From XYD12-FULL-36-8 sp964613805 (lineage in GTDB: Bacteria > Bacteroidota > Ignavibacteria > Ignavibacteriales > Ignavibacteriaceae), in NCBI GenBank assembly GCA_964613805.1, contig CAZTJF010000003.1, forward strand, positions 62,001 through 126,000: 64,000 bases of DNA, given 5' to 3'. Below are positions 35,679 through 44,733 of the stretch, one piece after another; position 1 is the stretch's first letter, and each line of letters opens with the position of its first letter. A program made the translations under genes and the position numbers. The notes below the pieces were generated by a model, which was given only the letters and a program-made list of their open reading frames with translations, did no database searches and was not told the DNA's origin.

Positions 35679-36980
35679 ATGAAAAATTTAAATAAAGCAA
35701 TTTTAGGTCTGCTTACAATTTCATTTTTATTCGTTATTAGTTCCTGTTCAGCTACTCAAACAGATAAGCAGGAAAAGGGAATTAAGTTCAATCCCAGAGT
35801 AAAATTTTTTGAAGATTATCTTAACTTTGTTTCAACTGAGACGGGGAAAACACGGTTAGATGTTTTCATTCAAGTGCCTTATTCCGAAATTCAATTTGTC
35901 AAAACAATAAATGGGTTCGAGTCGAAGTATAATCTGACAGTTTCAATTTTTGATGAAGATAAAAGTAAACTCTTGGTTGAGAAGTCGTGGAGCGAAAAAA
36001 TAACTGTCAAAGAATTTGATCAAACCACTTCTAAAACCAATTATAATTTAAGCTTAAGATCGTTTAACCTTGAACCGGCTAAATATGTCCTGAGGACTTC
36101 TTTTGAAGATGTTGATTCACGTAAGGAATATGCTGGCGAAAATATTGTGAATGTACGAAAGATGGAACAAGATTTTGCTGTAAGCGATGTTATGCTGATT
36201 TCAAAGCAGACAGTTGTTGAAGGAAGCAACAAAATTATTCCTAATGTTTCAAGAAATGTGGCTGCAAAAAAAGATGGCATACCATTCTTCTTTGAAATTT
36301 ATTCTTCAATTCCAAGAGAAGTTAAAATTGAATATTCTGTTTTAGAAAATGGTAAGGATAAAGTGTTTAAAGAAGAATTAACCAAACAGGTGGATTCCGG
36401 TAAAACTCAAATATTCCATAACATTAAAGATGTTGATTTTGGTTTAGGTAATTATGTTTTAGCTACCGAAATTAAGGACAATAAAAATGATTTGACTGTC
36501 TCAACCATAAAAAACTTTGTTTCAAGATGGGTTGGGGTTCCTACTTCAATTAGAGATCTGGATAAAGCCATTTCTCAGATGGTTTACATAGCAACAAGCA
36601 GTGAGATTGATGAAATAAACAGTGCGAAATCGAAAGAAGAAAAAATTCAAAAATATCTTGCCTACTGGAAGAAAAAAGATCCCGATCCGCAGTCGGAAGA
36701 TAATCCTGTGTTTGATGAATATTACAGACGAGTTGCTTTTACAAACGAAAATTTTTCTCACTACATCGAAGGTTGGAGAACCGACCGTGGAATGGTTTTT
36801 ATAATTCTTGGTAATCCAAATAATATTGACCGCCATCCTTTTGAATATGATTCCAAACCTTATGAGGTTTGGGAATATTATGAACTGAATAAGAGTTTTG
36901 TTTTTCTTGATGAAACAGGTTTTGGAGATTACCGCTTGATTACGCCTTTGTACGGAGACTTTTTTAGGTATAGAAACTAG
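35679..36980 (+). CDS. GWxTD-domain lipoprotein
   Basis: Protein of 433 residues with lipoprotein signal ending ISSC and a C-terminal GWxTD domain (about 340-433), with GWRTDRGMVFIILGNPNNID and the ending FLDETGFGDYRLITPL. The central region (about 50-300) is beta-rich. GWxTD proteins are typical of Acidobacteriota, Ignavibacteriota and related phyla and have no known function; this supports the taxonomic placement. It closes the long operon begun at the sigma-54 activator, and a repeat-rich spacer follows. Confidence 0.88.
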   Translation: MKNLNKAILGLLTISFLFVISSCSATQTDKQEKGIKFNPRVKFFEDYLNFVSTETGKTRLDVFIQVPYSEIQFVKTINGFESKYNLTVSIFDEDKSKLLVEKSWSEKITVKEFDQTTSKTNYNLSLRSFNLEPAKYVLRTSFEDVDSRKEYAGENIVNVRKMEQDFAVSDVMLISKQTVVEGSNKIIPNVSRNVAAKKDGIPFFFEIYSSIPREVKIEYSVLENGKDKVFKEELTKQVDSGKTQIFHNIKDVDFGLGNYVLATEIKDNKNDLTVSTIKNFVSRWVGVPTSIRDLDKAISQMVYIATSSEIDEINSAKSKEEKIQKYLAYWKKKDPDPQSEDNPVFDEYYRRVAFTNENFSHYIEGWRTDRGMVFIILGNPNNIDRHPFEYDSKPYEVWEYYELNKSFVFLDETGFGDYRLITPLYGDFFRYRN

Positions 36981-37312
36981 AATGAATTTACGATTAACTT
37001 TTAATATTGGTTTATAAATATAAATATTGGACTAAAGTCCAAATTACTCTGTGATTTCAGTAACCCCAGCTTTAAGAGAGTGTTGCACAACTCGAATTTG
37101 TCACCCCGAACTTGTTTCGGGGTCTCATTGCAAAAAATATTTAGATGCTGAAATTAATTCAGCATGACAGTAGGGACTTACGCAACAGACCCTTAAAGCT
37201 GGGGTTAATATCAAAAAGCAAAAATAGGCTTTAGCCACATTCAAATTTTGAACCAACATAAGTATAAGACTCTCAACTTTTAGATATATTAAAATTATTC
37301 CTCGGTTTGAAA
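36981..37312. other. Repeat-rich intergenic spacer
   Basis: No gene. It contains a perfect 16-bp inverted repeat (37061-37076 with 37192-37207) whose loop holds the second copy of the 117-bp dispersed repeat, plus GGACTAAAGTCC (37029-37040) and AGGCTTTAGCC short hairpins of the kind found in elements A to C. Confidence 0.7.
37076..37192 (+). repeat. 117-bp dispersed repeat, copy 2, inserted in a hairpin
   Basis: Nearly identical to 550-667 and in the same orientation. It is bounded by TTAA (37072-37075 and 37193-37196), which looks like a 4-bp target duplication. Removing the element and one TTAA would restore the compact palindrome TAACCCCAGCTTTAA...GCTGGGGTTA. Its ends GAGAGTGTTGC and GCAACAGACCC are imperfect inverted repeats. 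Confidence 0.75.
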
Positions 37313-38278
37313 ATGATTTTAACCGTTACGCTGAATCCTCTTCTTGAACATAGACTTACCTACAAAACATTGCAGCTTGGTAAAGAAAATCGTTTCGCAG
37401 CAGAAAATTATAAGGCAGGCGGAAAAGGAATAAATGTCAGCCGCCAATTGAATCATCTTTCGGTGGATAATTTAGCATTCACATTTCTTGGTGGAAATAA
37501 CGGTAAACTCTTAAAAAAGCTGCTTGCCGAAGAAGGAGTAAATTTCACATCAATTCCAACCCATTCCGAAACACGCGCTTCGGCGATAATTATTGAAGAA
37601 TCAACAAGAACAATTACTTCATATTTCGGAAATGATCCGCACATTTCTTCTTCTGAAGCCGATGAGTTTAAATCAAAGCTGGAAAAAATGATACAAAATT
37701 GTGAAATAGTTATTTTCTCCGGCAGTTCTCCCTGTGAAGAAACGAATTTAATTTTTCCTTTTGGTATTGAGGCGTCGAATCGGTACGATAAAATTTCAAT
37801 TTGCGATACATACGGGACTCATCTTAAAGATTGTATAGCAGCATCGCCAACCATTATCCACAATAACATTGATGAAGTTGAAAAATCCTTGAAGTTGTCA
37901 CTTCAGTGTGAGGAAGAAATAATTAATCATTTGAAATTTCTGCATACAAAAGATATTAAGCAGGCATTCATAACAGATGGAGCAAATCCTGCTTATGCAT
38001 CAAATCTTGGTTATCATTATAAAATAATTAATCCGCTGGTTGACACGATTGATTCAACGGGCGGCGGTGACAGCTTTGTCGCTGGAATTGCTTATGCCTG
38101 GCATAATAATCTTCCCTTTGAAGAAACATTACGGCTTGCTTCATCATTAGGAGCAGTTAATGCTTCTTTATTTGAAGTTTGTGGTGTGACTCTTGAGCAA
38201 GCAAATTCGTTGAAAGAAAAAGTTGAGGTTATTTCTCTCGGTAAGAAGATGAGAACTATTGATGCTAAGCCGGTATAA
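37313..38278 (+). CDS. PfkB-family sugar kinase, 1-phosphofructokinase-like
   Basis: Phosphorylates a phosphosugar using ATP. Starts MILTVTLNPLLEH, and AGGKGINVSRQL marks the 1-phosphofructokinase / 6-phosphofructokinase-2 / tagatose-6-phosphate kinase branch. The C-terminal signature DSTGGGDSFVAGIAYA contains the catalytic aspartate. 321 residues. No fructose PTS gene is nearby, so the substrate is unsettled. ATG 37313 preferred over the TTG two codons upstream. Its last 17 bases overlap the Omp85 gene. Confidence 0.88.
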   Translation: MILTVTLNPLLEHRLTYKTLQLGKENRFAAENYKAGGKGINVSRQLNHLSVDNLAFTFLGGNNGKLLKKLLAEEGVNFTSIPTHSETRASAIIIEESTRTITSYFGNDPHISSSEADEFKSKLEKMIQNCEIVIFSGSSPCEETNLIFPFGIEASNRYDKISICDTYGTHLKDCIAASPTIIHNNIDEVEKSLKLSLQCEEEIINHLKFLHTKDIKQAFITDGANPAYASNLGYHYKIINPLVDTIDSTGGGDSFVAGIAYAWHNNLPFEETLRLASSLGAVNASLFEVCGVTLEQANSLKEKVEVISLGKKMRTIDAKPV

Positions 38279-40028
38279 ATCAGTTTTAATAATTCTTGTG
38301 TTGCTCTCATCTTACTTATACTCTCAGAATATTCGAGCGATAAATATTTCTGGAAATAAAACATTCAGCGAGAAAGAATATTTATCATGGAGCGGGTTAT
38401 CGGTTTCAGCCAAAATGAAACCCGAGTATCTTGATTCGGCTCTATCAAGGATCGCTTCAAATCTCAGTTCGCGTGGATATTATCATGCTGATTTTACCGG
38501 CAGTAATATTGAGTATAGCAGCGATTCTTCTTTGGTTGTTGTAAACATACTTGTTGACGAAGGTTCACCGACACGCTTTAGAAAATTTATTGTTAGCGGT
38601 TCTGATTCAACAGACGTGGATGAATTAAGCGAATCTTTCAAATACCTTGAGGGACGCATTTTCAACAAAACTGAATTTGAAGAAGTTATTGAACAGATTT
38701 TAATAAAATATGAAAATACGGGGCATCCATTTGCGACTATTAAAATCGTTTCAATTAATTTTGTTGAAGACAGTTCACGTGAGGAATATGATGCCGATTT
38801 ATTGATTGCGATAAAAAAGGATTTAAAAGGAACAATTGATAAAATTGAAATTAAAGGTAACGAAAAAACGAATGACGATGTGATCATTCGTGAGCTAAGA
38901 ATTAAACCGGGAGAGCTATATTCACAAAAAGAGATTGATGCACTTCCTCCAAAATTAAATCGTCTTCGTTTTTTTGAACCTGTCAATTCACCGCAATTTT
39001 ATGTCGGCTCGGATAACAAAGGAACTTTGCTGATCGAAGTGATAGAAAAGCAAACAAATAATTTTGATGGAATAATTGGTTATATACCTTCAAACAAGCC
39101 GGATGAATCGGGGTATGTAACCGGTTTAATCAATATCAGCTTACGAAATATGTTTGGCAGCGGCAGATCAGCGGCTATTCGCTGGCAGAAATTAAACCGT
39201 AATTCACAAGAGCTTGAATTAAAATATCTCGAGCCATGGTTTTTAGGTTATCCATTTAATATTGCTGCAGGATTCAATCAAAGAAAGCAAGATACCGTTT
39301 ATGTTCAAAGAAAATTTGAGGGAGCAATTGAGTTTCTTGCAACTGAAACAATTACCGCATCTTTGCAATTTGCAGCCGAATCCATAATACCGTCGGAAAA
39401 TTTTGCCAATATATTTACAGTTTATAATTCAAGCTCACTTCTAACAGGGCTGAATCTCAAAATAGATACCCGTGACGATCCATACGCTCCCACCGAAGGA
39501 ATATTATTCAGCAATACATATTCATTCAGCAGAAAAAAAATAAATGGACCAACACAGTTTATTTCATCTGATCTTAAAACAAATATTAATCTTCAGCGAA
39601 TCTTAATCGGTCTTGATTTTTTCTATTCGATATTCAGCAGACAAGTTGTGGCTGTTAAACTAAATGGACGAGAGTTACAGGGTTCGTTTTTTGAAATAAG
39701 CGATTTGTTCCGACTTGGCGGGACAAATAGCTTACGCGGTTACCGCGAGGATCAATTTTTAGGGTCAAGAGTATTTTGGTCAAATCTTGAGTATAGATTA
39801 TTATTAACAAGAAGGTCTTATACTTTTTTATTTTTTGATACAGGATATTATCTTGTTAAAGAAGATGCAGCATCAAAATTATCCAAGCAAGAAGCATTTA
39901 ATATCGGATACGGATTGGGGCTGAATATTGAAACTGCATTGGGAGTTATTGGTGTGAGCTTCGCTTTAGCTAAGGGAGATTCTTTTTCTGATGGTAAAAT
40001 TCATTTTGGATTGGTAAGCGAATTTTGA
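38262..40028 (+). CDS. Omp85/BamA-TamA family outer-membrane protein
   Basis: Protein of 588 residues with a signal peptide (about 1-22), two to three POTRA domains (about 23-265, including RAINISGNKTFSEKEYL and KIEIKGNEKTNDDVIIREL) and an Omp85 barrel (about 285-588) with the hallmark GGTNSLRGYREDQFLGSR. BamA is usually about 800 residues with five POTRAs, so this is more likely TamA-like or another Omp85 transporter than the essential BamA. It may export or assemble outer-membrane proteins. Followed after 39 bp by the UbiA gene. Confidence 0.85.
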   Translation: MLSRYKSVLIILVLLSSYLYSQNIRAINISGNKTFSEKEYLSWSGLSVSAKMKPEYLDSALSRIASNLSSRGYYHADFTGSNIEYSSDSSLVVVNILVDEGSPTRFRKFIVSGSDSTDVDELSESFKYLEGRIFNKTEFEEVIEQILIKYENTGHPFATIKIVSINFVEDSSREEYDADLLIAIKKDLKGTIDKIEIKGNEKTNDDVIIRELRIKPGELYSQKEIDALPPKLNRLRFFEPVNSPQFYVGSDNKGTLLIEVIEKQTNNFDGIIGYIPSNKPDESGYVTGLINISLRNMFGSGRSAAIRWQKLNRNSQELELKYLEPWFLGYPFNIAAGFNQRKQDTVYVQRKFEGAIEFLATETITASLQFAAESIIPSENFANIFTVYNSSSLLTGLNLKIDTRDDPYAPTEGILFSNTYSFSRKKINGPTQFISSDLKTNINLQRILIGLDFFYSIFSRQVVAVKLNGRELQGSFFEISDLFRLGGTNSLRGYREDQFLGSRVFWSNLEYRLLLTRRSYTFLFFDTGYYLVKEDAASKLSKQEAFNIGYGLGLNIETALGVIGVSFALAKGDSFSDGKIHFGLVSEF

Positions 40029-40067
40029 TAAAATCCTTAAACGGCAGAAAAAAGAATCGGTAGAATA

Positions 40068-40898
40068 ATGCTAAAAGGTTTTATAAAAATAATTCGTCCG
40101 ATAAATTGTTTGATAACATTAGCCGCTATCATTATCGGCGGTTTAATATGTTCTTATGATAATAAAATATCAGTATTGCTGATTCTGGCTGCATTAGTTG
40201 GTTTCTTAACCACGGCTGCCGGCAATACCATAAATGATATATTTGACATTGATATTGACAGAATTAACCGACCGGAACGACCTTTACCAAGCTTTATGAT
40301 TACTTTAAAACAAGCCTGGAGTTTTTACATCCTGCTTGTAATAACCTCTCTCGGTTTGTCATTATTCTTCAATCAGTTTGCATTTTTAATAGTTTTGCTT
40401 TCAAGTTTGCTTCTGATGCTTTACTCACTTTCAGTTAAAAGGGTTCCGGTGTTCGGAAATGTTGTCATCTCATTTTTGACTGCATATGCTTTTGTTTTTG
40501 CGGGTATGGTTGTAGGAAATGTGCGCGGTGCTTTAATACCGGCTGGCTTTGCTTTTTTAATCAACATGATAAGAGAGGTGATTAAGGATATAGAAGATAT
40601 AGAAGGAGATAAATTAGCCGGCGTGAGAACTTTACCGATTAGTTATGGAATCAAAGTATCGAAACATTTCGTGCTTGCAGTTTCATCCGTTTTATTCTTA
40701 TTTACATTTATGCCGTTTCTATTTCATATTTATACCATAGAATTTTTTCTGATAGTGATGATAGTTGTTAATCCGATTTTGTTCTATGCAGTAAAGCTGC
40801 TGTATGAAGATGCATCAAAGAAAAATCTTGGTAAAATAAGTTCGCTTCTTAAATTAAGTATGGTAATCGGTTTATTAGCAATTTATTTAGGCAAATGA
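40068..40898 (+). CDS. UbiA prenyltransferase, DGGGP-synthase-like
   Basis: Inner-membrane prenyltransferase of 276 residues with eight to nine helices. Both aspartate motifs are present: NDIFDIDIDRINRPERPLPS (NDxxDxxxD) and DIEDIEGDKLAGVRTLP (DxxGDxxxG). The sequence around them resembles digeranylgeranylglyceryl-phosphate synthases, which FCB-group bacteria are known to encode, rather than MenA or UbiA. The alternative is a quinone or chlorophyll-type prenyltransferase. Overlaps rnhB by 4 bp. Confidence 0.75.
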   Translation: MLKGFIKIIRPINCLITLAAIIIGGLICSYDNKISVLLILAALVGFLTTAAGNTINDIFDIDIDRINRPERPLPSFMITLKQAWSFYILLVITSLGLSLFFNQFAFLIVLLSSLLLMLYSLSVKRVPVFGNVVISFLTAYAFVFAGMVVGNVRGALIPAGFAFLINMIREVIKDIEDIEGDKLAGVRTLPISYGIKVSKHFVLAVSSVLFLFTFMPFLFHIYTIEFFLIVMIVVNPILFYAVKLLYEDASKKNLGKISSLLKLSMVIGLLAIYLGK

Positions 40899-41530
40899 AA
40901 AATTTTGATAATTCGTTTCTATGTGATAAAGTAAAATTAATTGCCGGAACCGATGAGGCAGGCAGAGGTCCTCTTGCCGGTCCGATAGTTGCAGCGGCGG
41001 TTGTTTTTTCTCCCGAGACTTTTATTGACAATGTAAATGACTCTAAAAAGTTAAGCGAAAAAGAACGTGAGGAACTTTTCCCAATTATTATTGAAAAGTC
41101 TTTGTCATATGGTGTTTCAATCATTTCTAATAGAAAGATTGACAAAATTAATATTCTTCAAGCATCACTTCTTGCAATGAAGAGATCGGTGAATAAGCTT
41201 CAAGTTAAACCGGACCTCATTCTGATTGATGGAAATAAAATTTTTACACATGAGATTCCCACTACAGCAATTGTGAAAGGAGATTCGAAATCATTTTGTA
41301 TTGCTGCCGCATCTATCATCGCAAAAGTGACGCGGGATAAAATCATGAGAAGATTATCCCTCAAACATCCGCAGTATTTATGGTCAAAGAATAAGGGTTA
41401 CCCAACGCATGAACATATTAATGCAATAAAATTATTTGGAGCAACTTCTCTTCACAGGCAAAGTTTTTTGCATAATATTTTGATCGAGGAATTTGAAATT
41501 GACTTCAAACATGGAGAAGAATTGCTATGA
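40895..41530 (+). CDS. rnhB: Ribonuclease HII
   Basis: Removes ribonucleotides from DNA and RNA primers. 211 residues; the active-site motif GTDEAGRGPLAGP has Asp20 and Glu21, followed by DSKKLSEKERE, LIDGN and KGDSKSFCIAAASIIAKVTRD. Full length. ATGA overlaps on both sides couple it to the UbiA and yraN genes. Confidence 0.96.
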   Translation: MKNFDNSFLCDKVKLIAGTDEAGRGPLAGPIVAAAVVFSPETFIDNVNDSKKLSEKEREELFPIIIEKSLSYGVSIISNRKIDKINILQASLLAMKRSVNKLQVKPDLILIDGNKIFTHEIPTTAIVKGDSKSFCIAAASIIAKVTRDKIMRRLSLKHPQYLWSKNKGYPTHEHINAIKLFGATSLHRQSFLHNILIEEFEIDFKHGEELL

Positions 41531-41895
41531 CATTCTCAACAAAAAAAACCGGTGATGAAGGCGAAGAATTAGCAGTTGAACTTCTTGAGTCGAAAGGTTA
41601 TAAAATTGTTAAGAGAAATTACCGATATGGCAAAGGTGAAATTGATATCATTGCTGAAGATCCTAATGAAGAAGGATTAGTATTTGTTGAAGTTAAATCG
41701 AGGAAAAATCTAGAGTTTGGTTTACCCGAAGAAGCAATCACCAAAAACAAAATTAAGCAGCTCAAACGAATTGCCGAGCTTTATCTTTATGAGAATGATA
41801 TTAAAGAAATTTTATGTCGCTTTGATGTTATTGCTATTTTAATGCTGCCAGGTCAAAAACCCGAAATAAATCACCTTGTTAATGCATTTGAATAG
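41527..41895 (+). CDS. YraN-family (UPF0102) nuclease-fold protein
   Basis: Protein of 122 residues with the restriction-endonuclease-like motif pattern GEIDIIAED ... VFVEVKSRK and an N-terminal GEELAVELLESKGY helix. The rnhB-yraN order is common across bacteria. Its biochemical role is not settled; a DNA-processing role is inferred from fold and context. Confidence 0.92.
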   Translation: MTFSTKKTGDEGEELAVELLESKGYKIVKRNYRYGKGEIDIIAEDPNEEGLVFVEVKSRKNLEFGLPEEAITKNKIKQLKRIAELYLYENDIKEILCRFDVIAILMLPGQKPEINHLVNAFE

Positions 41896-41996
41896 CGTTC
41901 AAGTCAGACTCTTCAATAACTTTTTTCCATTTTGATTTTTCACTAATTTTGATTCACATATGACTATGAATAATATTCACCTTTAATACAACTCTA

Positions 41997-42803
41997 GTGA
42001 AACTTCAATCCTTACAAGAAAAGATTTACAGAAATTTTGAAAAGAAATCTTACAATTTTTTTGAAACGATTGGCGGGTTAACCGAATTCACCATTTTATT
42101 TTTCAAAAATGTTTTCAAACCACCATTCGAAATTGAGCAAATTAAAAAGCACATGGATGTGCTTGGTATTCAAACCTTTCCGATTGTGAGCTTAACAGGA
42201 TTTATTATAGGTTTAGTAATAACAATGCAAACTCAGCCAGTGTTAGCCCGCTTCGGTGCAGAATCTTATATTCCAGGTTCTGTTGGTATTTCGATAGTAA
42301 GAGAACTTGGACCTGTAATTACAGCCCTTATTTTTGCGGGCAGGGTAAGCTCTGGCATTGGTGCTGAATTAGGTTCGATGCGTGTTACGGAACAAATCGA
42401 TGCAATGGAGGTAGGAGCAGTTAATCCATTCAAATATCTTGTTGTTACAAGGATTTTTGCATGCACATTTATTCTTCCAATTCTTACAGTTTATGTTGAT
42501 TTTATAGCTTTACTTGGAGCTTATATTTCAGTGTTATTAGATCAGAATATGAGTTGGAATTTTTTTATCGGAGCAGTGATCAAATCGGTTGAATTTGGCG
42601 ATGCCATCCCAGGTATTTTAAAGACATTTGTTTTTGGATTTATTGTAGGTGTTGTTGGAACATATAAAGGATACACAGCAACAAACGGAACAGAAGGAGT
42701 TGGTCGTGCATCAACTACTTCTGTTGTAATTTCATCCATTCTTATTTTGATTTTTGACATGATTCTTGTTCGAATAACTTTATGGCTTTGGCCGACGATT
42801 TAA
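41997..42803 (+). CDS. mlaE: MlaE-family ABC transporter permease
   Basis: Permease of an MCE-type phospholipid transport system in the inner membrane. 268 residues with about five to six helices and the family blocks VGISIVRELGPVITALIFAGR and ELGSMRVTEQIDAMEVGA. The GTG at 41997 is the only visible start near the family N-terminus. It is followed by the ATPase after one base and then the MCE protein, forming an mlaEFD operon. Confidence 0.93.
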   Translation: MKLQSLQEKIYRNFEKKSYNFFETIGGLTEFTILFFKNVFKPPFEIEQIKKHMDVLGIQTFPIVSLTGFIIGLVITMQTQPVLARFGAESYIPGSVGISIVRELGPVITALIFAGRVSSGIGAELGSMRVTEQIDAMEVGAVNPFKYLVVTRIFACTFILPILTVYVDFIALLGAYISVLLDQNMSWNFFIGAVIKSVEFGDAIPGILKTFVFGFIVGVVGTYKGYTATNGTEGVGRASTTSVVISSILILIFDMILVRITLWLWPTI

Positions 42804-42804
42804 T

Positions 42805-43551
42805 ATGGTAAGTGTTGAAAAATTATCTAAGTCATTTGGCAGTCATCTTGTACTTGATGAAGTTTCATTAAAAGTTGAGGAAGCAGAGAACCTTATTGTT
42901 TTTGGGCGCAGTGGAACCGGAAAAAGTGTTTTGCTAAAATGTATGGTAAGATTGATGCAGCCCAATAGCGGTGATGTTTCGATTTTTGGTAAAGATGTAT
43001 TGTCACTTGGAATTGATGAGCTAAATGAATTGAGAAAACAGATCGGATTTCTATTTCAAGGAGCAGCTTTATATGATTCAATGAGTGTTAGAGGAAATCT
43101 TGAATTCCCTTTGCAGAGGCATTTTAATTTAACAGAGAAAGAAATAGAAATGAGAGTAAAAGCTGCATTAGAAAAGGTTTCTCTTGAGGATGCTATTGAT
43201 AAAATGCCAGCTGATCTCTCAGGCGGAATGAAAAAACGAATAGGTTTGGCTCGAGCAATAATTACAGAACCTAAACTTATGCTTTATGATGAACCGACAA
43301 CCGGACTTGATCCGATTACTTCTAAAGAAATAAGCAAACTTATTAACGATTTGCAGCACGAGTTAAAAATGACCTCAGTTGTTGTGACTCATGATATTCT
43401 CTGTGCTAAAATTATTGCAGATCGTGCAGTAGTTCTAGAAGATGGTAAGGTGCTATACAATGGTGATTTGAAGGGATTAACAATATCGAGTGATCCATTC
43501 TTAAGGAATTTTTTCAGCGATGAACTTATAAAAGAAACCAGGAGGAATTGA
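42805..43551 (+). CDS. mlaF: MlaF-family ABC transporter ATPase
   Basis: ATPase of 248 residues powering the MlaE permease. Walker A GRSGTGKS, Q-loop region FLFQGAALYDSM, signature LSGGMKKR (the LSGGM form typical of MlaF), Walker B LMLYDEPTTGLDP and H-loop VVTHD. The operon lacks MlaB (STAS) and MlaC (periplasmic carrier) genes here. Confidence 0.95.
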   Translation: MVSVEKLSKSFGSHLVLDEVSLKVEEAENLIVFGRSGTGKSVLLKCMVRLMQPNSGDVSIFGKDVLSLGIDELNELRKQIGFLFQGAALYDSMSVRGNLEFPLQRHFNLTEKEIEMRVKAALEKVSLEDAIDKMPADLSGGMKKRIGLARAIITEPKLMLYDEPTTGLDPITSKEISKLINDLQHELKMTSVVVTHDILCAKIIADRAVVLEDGKVLYNGDLKGLTISSDPFLRNFFSDELIKETRRN

Positions 43552-44591
43552 TGCTTAAAGATTTATCTGGTGCAAAACTTGGAATATTTATTTTTATCGG
43601 AAGCACTCTCCTTGTAATTGGTATTTTTGTTTTGGGGAACAAGGAAGCTTTGTTTAGCCCAACATTCTCAGTCCACGCATACTTTAATAATATTGAAGGA
43701 TTGAGGAATGGCGCCTCAGTTCGATTAGGTGGTATTGATGTTGGAAGCGTGAAAAATATTGAAATAGTTAGAGATACCACTGGAAGAGTCGAGGTTTCGA
43801 TACGGCTTCTCAAGGAAATCCAAAGATTTATCCGGAAAGATACTCGTGCATCAATTGAAACGGAAGGTTTGGTGGGGAATAAAGTTGTAATACTTACGAT
43901 GGGGAGTTCTACAGCAGATCCAATTGAAGATGGCGGCACTATTTTAGCAAAGGAACCTGTCGGTTTTGCAGCCGTTGTTGAAGAAACACAGGGAATTATG
44001 AGCTATACAAAAGAGATGACAAAAAATATGTCGGAGATAGTTGAAAAAATTAACAAAGGCGAAGGTACAATTGGGAAAATTTTAACGGATGAAAAACTTT
44101 ATAATCAAGCGACTGAATTAACCAAGCGAGCGGATCAAAGTCTTTCTTCTGTGATTACAGAGCTTGAAAAAGTTTCGCAAATATTTAAAGGACTTGGAAG
44201 CGGTGTAAGTGAAGTTATTACTAATGTTAATAAAGCCGTAACTCAGGTTGACACCATTATACAGGGCGTAAATGAAGGAAGAGGAATGCTTGGTCAAGTT
44301 TTAGTAGAAGGAAGCAGGTATGACTCCATGTTTACGTCTACCATGTCTGAAATACAAAAGACATCGGCGGATGCCAGCTTAGCCGCTTCACGCCTCGCCG
44401 AAAATATGGAGGCACTTAAACACAATTGGCTTTTCAAAAGCTATTTTGAAGATAGAGGATATTGGGATAAGGCAGAGTATCAAGACCAAATAAATTCAAG
44501 TTTGCGTGAACTTGATGAAAAAATAAAATTGATTGATCAAAAGATTGAGACTCTCAAGAAATTAGAAGAAAAAACTTCTGTCAATAAATAA
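43551..44591 (+). CDS. mlaD: MCE-domain protein, MlaD-type
   Basis: Membrane-anchored lipid-binding subunit of 346 residues. One N-terminal helix (LGIFIFIGSTLLVIGIFVLG), an MCE domain (about 38-115: VHAYFNNIEGLRNGASVRLGG) and a long helical C-terminal region (about 130-346) with a coiled-coil end. Longer than E. coli MlaD (183), as usual for this group, so the helical tail could help bridge the periplasm. ATG 43551 overlaps the mlaF stop (TGATG) with GGAGGA at 43541-43546. Confidence 0.93.
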   Translation: MLKDLSGAKLGIFIFIGSTLLVIGIFVLGNKEALFSPTFSVHAYFNNIEGLRNGASVRLGGIDVGSVKNIEIVRDTTGRVEVSIRLLKEIQRFIRKDTRASIETEGLVGNKVVILTMGSSTADPIEDGGTILAKEPVGFAAVVEETQGIMSYTKEMTKNMSEIVEKINKGEGTIGKILTDEKLYNQATELTKRADQSLSSVITELEKVSQIFKGLGSGVSEVITNVNKAVTQVDTIIQGVNEGRGMLGQVLVEGSRYDSMFTSTMSEIQKTSADASLAASRLAENMEALKHNWLFKSYFEDRGYWDKAEYQDQINSSLRELDEKIKLIDQKIETLKKLEEKTSVNK

Positions 44592-44733
44592 ATTTTTCAA
44601 AATATTTCCTCTCCTTTTTTAGTTCAAGTTAGTAATGAACTGAAATTTATTAATAATTCTTTGTGGCTTGGTGCAATTGTGGCATTCACTTCTTTTTAAG
44701 ATAATCAGCCATAAAGATTTTTAAGACATCTGT

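Noticed and set aside
38483..38986. Long open frame on the minus strand inside the Omp85 gene
   Set aside because: It is antisense to well-conserved POTRA sequence, has no plausible domain and no ribosome-binding site.
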